This document shows, in pieces, positions 55,961-64,000 of a stretch of 64,000 bases of DNA. Both the position numbers and the translations under genes were made by a program. The stretch is from Cepaea nemoralis (taxonomy: Eukaryota; Mollusca; Gastropoda; Stylommatophora; Helicidae). The notes under the pieces were generated by a model. That model saw nothing but the letters and a program-made list of their open reading frames with translations, ran no database searches and was not told the DNA's origin. Positions within the stretch are counted from its first letter, which is position 1. The number at the start of each line of letters is the position of its first letter. The stretch spans positions 39,073 through 103,072 of the forward strand of contig JACEFZ010014528.1 in the NCBI GenBank assembly GCA_014155875.1, written 5' to 3'.

Positions 55961-56515
55961 TCATTGGAGATTTAAGGGCGCCAGATTAATAGTGACCACA
56001 CCAACCAGCAAAAGCCGATTGGTTAACAGAAAATGAGGATATCTCTCTATATTTAATACGTCCCTGGGCGGGTTGCTTGCTTGCTTGTGTTCGCTGGCTG
56101 TGAACTTCAGAGTGAAGTCCTGTATGTCGGATGAAGACACCCTGTTGTCCAACTTCAGTGTGATGTCATACAGGACCTGAGTTTTGCGTGAGTATCCGTT
56201 GTCCCATGTCTGGCTTATCGGTGTGCAGACTGGTGGTTCCTCGCCGTGCAGGCAAATACTCTCCGACTTCGGAAGAATCAGCGATCCTACTACGTTAGCC
56301 AGGACCCCGAAGGGACCTGTTGCCCAGGACGCACGACTAGGACATGTTAGTAGGTCTTGGCCAGTATAGAACCTGGCCCCGGTGCCTTGTAAACACCTCT
56401 GCGTCCCCCTGGGCGGATAGAAAGGTCCTTTACTCGTTTTTAAAATGTATTTGTGATTCCTTATGATAACTCTGGCAAGGTTCCTTTGTGTCTTGAGCTG
56501 GTGTGTTACAGGCAA
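55961..56515 (-). CDS. Unidentified 184-codon ORF
   Basis: This is the longest frame in this part of the window that is not explained by a repeat. It has four cysteines in the first two thirds (QRCLQG, LLTCPS, SICLHG, PPVCTP), a segment YDITLKLDNRVSSSDIQDFT that looks beta-strand-like, and no transmembrane segment or signal peptide. I recognise no family. No second copy or RT-like motif is present. It could be part of an exon or of an unknown mobile element, or a chance frame. Confidence 0.25.
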   Translation of the reverse strand: MPVTHQLKTQRNLARVIIRNHKYILKTSKGPFYPPRGTQRCLQGTGARFYTGQDLLTCPSRASWATGPFGVLANVVGSLILPKSESICLHGEEPPVCTPISQTWDNGYSRKTQVLYDITLKLDNRVSSSDIQDFTLKFTASEHKQASNPPRDVLNIERYPHFLLTNRLLLVGVVTINLAPLNLQ

Positions 56516-56562
56516 CCAAAGTTAAAGATAACACTTTGTTTCACATCTTCACTTTTCCACAG

Positions 56563-56650
56563 AACACAAACAGAATGGAATTCTGGATACTTACTGTGCC
56601 GATTGTAGTCCTTATACTTATAGGTTCTGATAATCCTATGGGTAGTTATA
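56563..56650 (+). CDS. Candidate first coding exon with signal peptide
   Basis: A pyrimidine-rich acceptor (CTTCACTTTTCCACAG, ending 56,562) precedes, and a consensus donor GTAAGT (56651-56656) follows. The ATG at 56575 opens a 25-residue sequence, MEFWILTVPIVVLILIGSDN and on, which is a short N-region, a hydrophobic core of about 14 residues, and a polar end: the layout of a secretory signal peptide. The coding part is 76 bases, giving a phase 1 intron, common after signal-peptide exons. The following intron would contain the 52 bp satellite. No second exon is visible in the window, so this is a prediction. Confidence 0.45.
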
Positions 56651-56809
56651 GTAAGTTTTGATTTTACACTCTTACTGTTTTTATTGCCTTCAGACTGTCT
56701 TCTCCATTGTCATGTTGGTGTTTAACTATTTCAGCTATAAATTTAAAGTGATAACTTTTCGGGCCAGGAAGACTTGACGGTAAACACTAAAGGGAAGAAA
56801 TGTTAACAA

Positions 56810-59800
56810 CCTCTAAGTTGGCTAAAGTAATAACTATCTGGTACGTAAACAGTGATAGCATGGACAGAGTTGGCTAAAGTAATAACTGTCTGGTACGTGA
56901 ATGATGAAAGCATGGTCAGAGATGGCTAAAGTAATAACTGTCTTTTACGTAAACAGTGGTAGCATGGTCAGAGTTAGTTTAAGTAATAGCTGACAGGTAC
57001 GTGAATGATGATAGCATGGACAGAGTTGGCTAAAGTAATAACTATCTGGTGCGTAAACAGTGGTAGCATGGACAGAGTTAGTTTAAGTAATAGCTGACAG
57101 ATACGTGAATAATGATAGCATGGACAGAGTTGGCTAAAGTAATAACTATCTGGTACGTAAACAGTGGTAGCATGGACAGAGTTAGTTTAAGTAATAGCTG
57201 ACAGGTACGTGAATGATGATAGAATGGACAGCGTTGGCTAAAGTAATAACCATATGGTACGTAAACAGTGGTAGCATGGACAGAGTTGGCTAAAGTAATA
57301 ACTATCTGGTACGTAAACAGTGGTAGCATGATCAGAATTAGTTTAAGTAATAGCTGACAGGTACGTGAATGATGATAGCATGGACAGAGTTGGCTAAAGT
57401 AATAACTATCTGGTACGTAAACAGTGGTAGCATGATCAGAGTTAGTTTAAGTAATAGCTGACAGGTACGTGAATGATGATAGCATGGACAGAGTTGGCTA
57501 AAGTAATAACTATCTGGTACGTAAACAGTGGTAGCAAGGACAGGGTTGGCTAAAGTAATAACTATCTGGTACGTAAACAGTGGTAGCATGGACAGAGTTG
57601 GCTAAAGTAATAACTGTCTAGTACGTGAATGATGAAAGCATGGTCAGAGATGGCTAAAGTAATAACTGTCTTTTACGTAAACAGTGGTAGCATGGACAGA
57701 GGTAGTTTAAGTAATAGCTGACAGGTACGTGAATGATGATAGCATGGGCAGAGTTGGCTAAAGTAATAACTGTCTGGTACGTAAACAGTGATGGCATGGA
57801 CAGAGTTGGCTAAAGTAATAACTGTCTGGTACGTACACGGTGATGGCATGGACAGAGTTGGCTAAAGTACTAACTGTCTGGTACGTAAACAGTGATAGCA
57901 TGGACAGAGTTGGCTAAAGTACTAACTGTCTGGTACGTAAACAGTGGTAGCATGGACAGAGTTCGCTAAAGTACTAACTGTCTGGTACGTAAACAGTGGT
58001 AGCATGGACAGAGTTGGCTAAAGTACTAACTGTCTGGTACGTAAACAGTGATAGCATGGACAGAGTTAGCTAAGGTACTAACTGTCTGGTACGTAAACAG
58101 TGATAGCATGGACAGAGTTGGCTAAAGTACTAACTGTCTGGTACGTAAACAGTGGTAGCATGGACAGAGTTGGCTAAAGTACTAACTGTCTGGTACGTAA
58201 ACAGTGGTAGCATGGACAGAGTTGGCTAAAGTAATAACTATCTGGTACGTAAACGGTGGTAGCATGGACAGAGTTCGGCTAAAGTAATACCTCGTCAGGT
58301 ACGTAAACTGTGGTAGCATTGGACAGAGTTGGCTAAAGTAATAACTGTCTGGTACGTAAACAGTGCTAGCTTGGACATGAAGTGGCTAAAGTAATAACTG
58401 TCTGGTACGTACACGGTGATAGCATGGACAGAGTTGGCTAAAGTAATAACTGTCTGGTACGTACACAGTGGATATCATGGACAGAGTTGGCTAAAGTAAT
58501 AACTGTCATGGTACGTACACGGTGATAGCATGGACAGAGTTGGCTAAAGTAATAACTGTCTGGTACGTACACGGTGATAGCATGGACAGAGTTGGCTAAA
58601 GTAATAACTGTCTGGTACGTACACGGTGATAGCATGGACAGAGTTGGCTAAAGTAGTAACTGTCTGGTACGTACACGGTGATAGCATGGACAGAGTTGGC
58701 TAAAGTACTAACTGTCTGGTACGTAAACAGTGATGGCATGGACAGAGTTGGCTAAAGTACTAACTGTCTGGTACGTACACTGTGATGGCATGGACAGAGT
58801 TGGCTAAAGTACTAACTGTCTGGTACGTAAACAGTGATAGCATGGACAGAGTTGGCTAAAGTACTAACTGTCTGGTACGTAAACAGTGATAGCATGGACA
58901 GAGTTCGCTAAAGTACTAACTGTCTGGTACGTAAACAGTGGTAGCATGGACAGAGTTGGCTAAAGTAATAACTATCTGGTACGTAAACGGTGGTAGCATG
59001 GACAGAGTTGGCTAAAGTAATACCTCGCAGGTACTAAACTGTGGTAGCATGGACAGAGTTGGCTAAAGTAATAACTGTCTGGTACGTAAACAGTGGTAGC
59101 TTGGACATGAGTTGGCTAAAGTAATAACTGTCTGGTTCGTACACGGTGACAGCATGGACAGAGTTGGCTAAAGTAATAACTGTCTGGTACGTAAACAGTG
59201 ATGGCATGGACAGAGTTGGCTAAAGTAATAACTGTCTGGTACGTAAACAGTGGTAGCTTGGACAGAGTTGGCTAAAGTAATAACTGTCTGGTACGTACAC
59301 GGTGATAGCATGGACAGAGTTGGCTAAAGTAATAACTGTCTGGTACGTAAACAGTGGTAGCATGGACAGAGTTGGCTAAAGTACTAACTGTCTGGTACGT
59401 AAACAGTGATAGCATGGACAGAGTTGGCTAAAGTACTAACTGTCTGGTACGTAAACAGTGATAGCATGGACAGAGTTGGCTAAAGTAATAACTGTCTCGT
59501 ACGTGAATGATGAAAGCATGGTCAGAGATGGCTAAAGTAATAACTGTCTTTTACGTAAACAGTGGTAGCATGGTCAGAGTTAGTTTAAGTAATAGCTGAC
59601 AGGTACGTGAATGATGATAGCATGGACAGAGTTGGCTAAAGTAATAACTATCTGGTACGTAAACAGTGGTAGCATGGACAGAGTTAGTTTAAGTAATAGC
59701 TGACAGATACGTGTATGATGATAGCATGGACAGAGTTGGCTAAAGTAATAACTATCTGGTACGTAAACAGTGGTAGCATGGACAGAGTTAGTTTAAGTAA

Positions 59801-62800
59801 TAGCTGACAGGTACGTGAATGATGATAGCATGGACAGCGTTGGCTAAAGTAATAACCATATGGTACGTAAACAGTGGTAGCATGGACAGAGTTGGCTAAA
59901 GTAATAACTATCTGGTACGTAAACAGTGGTAGCATGATCAGAATTAGTTTAAGTAATAGCTGACAGGTACGTGAATGATGATAGCATGGACAGAGTTGGC
60001 TAAAGTAATAAATATCTGGTACGTAAACAGTGGTAGCATGGTCAGAGTTAGCTTAAGTAATAGCTGACAGGTACGAGAATGATGATAGCATGGACAGAGT
60101 TGGCTAAAGTAATAACTATCTGGTACGTAAACAGTGGTAGCAAGGACAGAGTTGGCTAAAGTAATAACTATATGGTACGTAAACAGTGGTAGCATGGACA
60201 GAGTTGGCTAAAGTAATAACTGTCTGGTACGTGAATGATGAAAGCATGGTCAGAGATGGCTAAAGTAATAACTGTCTTTTACGTAAACAGTGATGGCATG
60301 GACAGAGTTGGCTAAAGTACTAACTGTCTGGTACGTAAACAGTGATAGCATGGACAGAGTTGGCTAAAGTACTAACTGTCTGGTACGTAAACAGTGGTAG
60401 CATGGACAGAGTTCGCTAAAGTACTAACTGTCTGGTACGTAAACAGTGGTAGCATGGACAGAGTTGGCTAAAGTAATAACTATCTGGTACGTAAACGGTG
60501 GTAGCATGGACAGAGTTGGCTAAAGTAATACCTCGCAGGTACTAAACTGTGGTAGCATGGACAGAGTTGGCTAAAGTAATAACTGTCTGGTACGTAAACA
60601 GTGGTAGCTTGGACATGAGTTGGCTAAAGTAATAACTGTCTGGTTCGTACACGGTGATAGCATGGACAGAGTTGGCTAAAGTAATAACTGTCTGGTACGT
60701 AAACAGTGATGGCATGGACAGAGTTGGCTAAAGTAATAACTGTCTGGTACGTAAACAGTGGTAGCTTGGACAGAGTTGGCTAAAGTAATAACTGTCTGGT
60801 ACGTACACGGTGATAGCATGGACAGAGTTGGCTAAAGTAATAACTGTCTGGTACGTGAATGATGAAAGCATGGTCAGAGATGGCTAAAGTAATAACTGTC
60901 TTTTACGTAAACAGTGGAAGCATGGACAGAGTTAGTTTAAGTAATAGCTGACAGGTACGTGAATGATGATAGCATGGGCAGAGTTGGCTAAAGTAATAAC
61001 TGTCTGGTACGTAAACAGTGATGGCATGGACAGAGTTGGCTAAAGTAATAACTGTCTGGTACGTACACGGTGATGGCATGGACAGAGTTGGCTAAAGTAC
61101 TAACTGTCTGGTACGTAAACAGTGATAGCATGGACAGAGTTGGCTAAAGTACTAACTGTCTGGTACGTAAACAGTGGTAGCATGGACAGAGTTGGCTAAA
61201 GTACTAACTGTCTGGTACGTAAACAGTGATAGCATGGACAGAGTTGGCTAAAGTACTGACTGTCTGGTACGTAAACAGTGATAGCATGGACAGAGTTGGC
61301 TAAAGTACTAACTGTCTGGTACGTAAAAAGTGGTAGCATGGACAGAGTTGGCTAAAGTACTAACTGTCTGGTACGTAAACAGTGGCAGCATGGACAGAGT
61401 TGGCTAAAGTAATAACTATCTGGTACGTAAACGGTGGTAGCATGGACAGAGTTGGCTAAAGTAATACCTCGCAGGTACTAAACTGTGGTAGCATGGCCAG
61501 AGTTGGCTAAAGTAATAACTGTCTGGTACGTAAACAGTGGTAGCTTGGACAGAGTTGGCTAAAGTAATAACTGTCTGGTACGTACACGGTGATAGCATGG
61601 ACAGAGTTGGCTAAAGTAATAACTGTCTGGTACGTACACGGTGATATCATGGACAGAGTTGGCTAAAGTAATAACTGTCTGGTACGTACACGGTGATAGC
61701 ATGGACAGAGTTGGCTAAAGTAATAACTGTCTGGTACGTACACGGTGATAGCATGGACAGAGTTGGCTAAAGTAATAACTGTCTGGTACGTACACGGTGA
61801 TAGCATGGACAGAGTTGGCTAAAGTACTAACTGTCTGGTACGTAAACAGTGATGGCATGGACAGAGTTGGCTAAAGTACTAACTGTCTGGTACGTAAACA
61901 GTGGTAGCATGGACAGAGTTGGCTAAAAAAAATAACTGTCTGGTACGTAAACAGTTATAGCATGCACAGAGTTGACTAAAGTACATAACTGTCTGGTACG
62001 TAAACGTGGTAGCATGGACAGAGTTGGGACTAAAGTAATAACTAGTCTGATAAGTAAACGAGTGGTAGCCATGGACAGAGTTGGCTAAAGTAATAACTGT
62101 GTAGGTAACTAAACATGTGGATAGCATGGGACAGAGTTGGCCTAAAGTAATAACTGTCCTGAGTTACGTAAACAGTGAGAGCATTGGACAGGAGTTGAGT
62201 TAAAGTAATAACTGTCCTGGTACGTAAGAACAGTGGGTTAAGCATGGACAGAGTTGGCTAAAGTAACTAAACTGTCCTGGTAAGTAAACAGTGATAGCAT
62301 GGACAAGAGTTGGCTAAAAGTAATATGTGCTAGGTACGTAAACAGTGGTAGCATGGACAGAGTTGGCTAAAGTACTAACTGTCTGGTACGTAAACAGTGA
62401 TAGCATGGACAGAGTTGGCTAAAGTACTAACTGTCTGGTACGTAAACAGTGATAGCATGGACAGAGTTGGCTAAAGTACTAACTGTCTGGTACGTAAACA
62501 GTGATAGCATGGACAGAGTTGGCTAAAGTACTAACTGTCTGGTACGTAAACAGTGTAGCATGGACAGAGTTGGCTAAAGTACTAACTGTCTGGTACGTAA
62601 ACAGTGATAGCATGGACAGAGTTGGCTAAAGTACTAACTGTCTGGTACGTAAACAGTGATAGCATGGACAGAGTTGGCTAAAGTACTAACTGTCTGGTAC
62701 GTAAACAGTGGTAGCATGGACAGAGTTGGCTAAAGTAATAACTGTCTGGTACGTAAACAGTGATAGCATGGATCAGAGTTGGCTAAAGTACTAACTGTCT

Positions 62801-64000
62801 GGTACGTAAACAGTGGATAGCATGGACAGAGTTGGCTAAAGTAATAACTGTCTGGTACGTAAACAGTGATAGCATGGACAGAGTTGGCTAAAGTAATAAC
62901 TGTCTGGTACGTAACGTGATAGCATGGACAGAGTTGGCTAAGTAATAACTTCTGGTACGTAAACAGTGTAGCATGGACAGAGTTGGCTAAAGTAATACTG
63001 TCTGGTACGTAAGATGTAGCATGGACAGAGTTGCTAAAGTAATAACTGTCTGTACGTAAACAGTGTAGCATGGACAGAGTTGGCTAAGTAATACTGCGGT
63101 ACGTAAAATGATAGCATGGCAGAGTTGGCTAAGTATAACTGTCTGGTACGTAAACAGTGATAGCATGGACAGAGTTGGCTAAAGTATAACTGTCTGTACG
63201 TAAACAGTGTAGCATGGACAGAGTTGGCTAAAGTATAACTGTCTGGTACGTAAACAGTGTAGCATGGACAGAGTTGGCTAAAGTATACTGTCTTACGTAA
63301 ACATGGTAGCATGGACAGAGTTCGAAGTCTAATGTTAGTAAAGTAGCTGGACAGGTGTAGAACTTGAGCTGGGAGACAAGTTGGCTAAAGTATACTTCGG
63401 TACTAAACGTGGTAGCATGACAGATTGTAAGTATACGCGTACGTAATGAGCGACAGAGTTGGCTAAAGTAAATCTGGTCGTAACGTGTGCATGGCAGAGT
63501 GTAAGTAATACTGCGGTACGAAGTGATGCATGGACGGTTGGCTAAAGTAATAACTTTGGTACGTAAACATGGTACAGGACGAGTTGGCTAAGTATACTTT
63601 GGTACGTAAACAGTGTGCATGACAGATTGTAAAGTAATACGCGGTACTGAATGGAAGCATGGCAGAGTGCTAAAGTAATAATCTTACGTAACAGTGGAGC
63701 ATGCAGAGTTGTAAGTAATGCTCGGTACGGAATATGATAGCATGCAGAGTTGGCTAAAGTATAACTGTCTGGTACTAAAAGTGTGCAGGACAGAGTTGCT
63801 AAAGTATACTTTGGTACGTAACGTGTGCACGAGGGGCTGTGGGGGTAGCATGGACAGAGTTGGCTAAAGTATAACTGTCTGGTACGTAACGTGAGCTGGC
63901 AGAGTGCTAAAGTATAACTGTCTTACGTAAACAGTGTGCATGACAGAGTTGGCTAAAGTACATAACTGTCTGGTACTAACGTTAGCATGGACAGAGTTCG
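56810..64000. repeat. 52 bp satellite array with higher-order structure
   Basis: At least 130 tandem units of 52 bp, typical unit AGCATGGACAGAGTTGGCTA, then AAGTAMTAACTGTCTGGTAC and GTAAACAGTGAT. Two main subtypes occur: this one, and a diverged one with TTAGTTTAAGTAATAGCTGA, CAGGTACGTGAATGATGAT. Subtype order repeats with a period of about 2.6 kb: 57,078-57,589 matches 59,684-60,195, offset 2,606. Because 52 is not a multiple of 3, the frame changes from unit to unit and the minus-strand ORFs here are not genes. The array continues past the window end. From about 62.9 kb units show many one-base deletions. Confidence 0.97.

Noticed and set aside
57078..60195. Repeated 83-codon minus-strand ORFs
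   Set aside because: The 52 bp period shifts frame every unit. The ORFs recur only because the 2.6 kb block is duplicated.
56810..64000. CRISPR-like look of the regularly spaced repeats
   Set aside because: Units are contiguous 52 bp monomers without unique spacers, in an animal genome. It is a satellite.

Overview
This window is repeat-dominated DNA from an invertebrate animal genome. It has no bacterial gene organisation. It is packed with 5'-truncated non-LTR retrotransposons (LINEs), tRNA-derived SINEs, cut-and-paste DNA transposons, an LTR element, microsatellites and satellites. The piece of 18S rRNA gene at 26,391-26,739 is clearly metazoan. The SSU sequence and the style of the LINE proteins made me think of a mollusc, perhaps a cephalopod, but that is an impression and not a demonstrated assignment. 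Only one short segment (an exon-like piece near 56.6 kb) looks as if it could belong to a host gene.

Layout. 1-2.4 kb: degenerate AT-rich satellite. 3.0-4.0 kb: tandem array of about 148 bp units. 5.1-5.3 kb: LINE fragment. 9.5-13.0 kb: an old jockey/CR1-like LINE broken by three datable insertions. 13.0-21.0 kb: two copies of a Tc1/mariner-type transposon with an unusually long D-to-E spacing, in inverted orientation around an LTR-element remnant. 21.1-24.9 kb: an I-like LINE interrupted by a hAT transposon that is itself interrupted by a second hAT. 25.1-28.7 kb: an RTE-like LINE interrupted by a 1.9 kb rDNA-derived chimera and by a 284 bp LINE 3' end. 28.7-31.2 kb: the best preserved LINE, with reverse transcriptase and RNase H in one 737-codon frame. 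33-38.5 kb: SINEs and LINE 3' ends. 38.2-41.4 kb: the best transposase copy of the Tc1/mariner-type element. 43.9-52.0 kb: a gag-only LTR element with very long terminal repeats. 52-56.7 kb: LINE end, minisatellite and a candidate exon. 56.8-64.0 kb: a 52 bp satellite with higher-order structure, whose last kilobase is riddled with single-base deletions.

The most notable object is the 1,877 bp insertion at 25,972-27,848. It is flanked by a 13 bp target duplication. It holds, in order, a probable 5' external transcribed spacer, the first ~349 bases of 18S rRNA, and then a foreign sequence that begins exactly where a complete HDV-like double-pseudoknot ribozyme can be folded by hand (P1, P2, P3, P1.1 and P4 all pair). 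It reads as a fossil of an uncleaved Pol I read-through transcript of an 18S-inserted R-type retroelement, reverse transcribed into a LINE outside the rDNA.

The nesting gives a relative chronology: LINE fragments are oldest, hATs, SINEs and the rDNA chimera landed in them, and local tandem duplications followed. Almost every coding region is a pseudogene.
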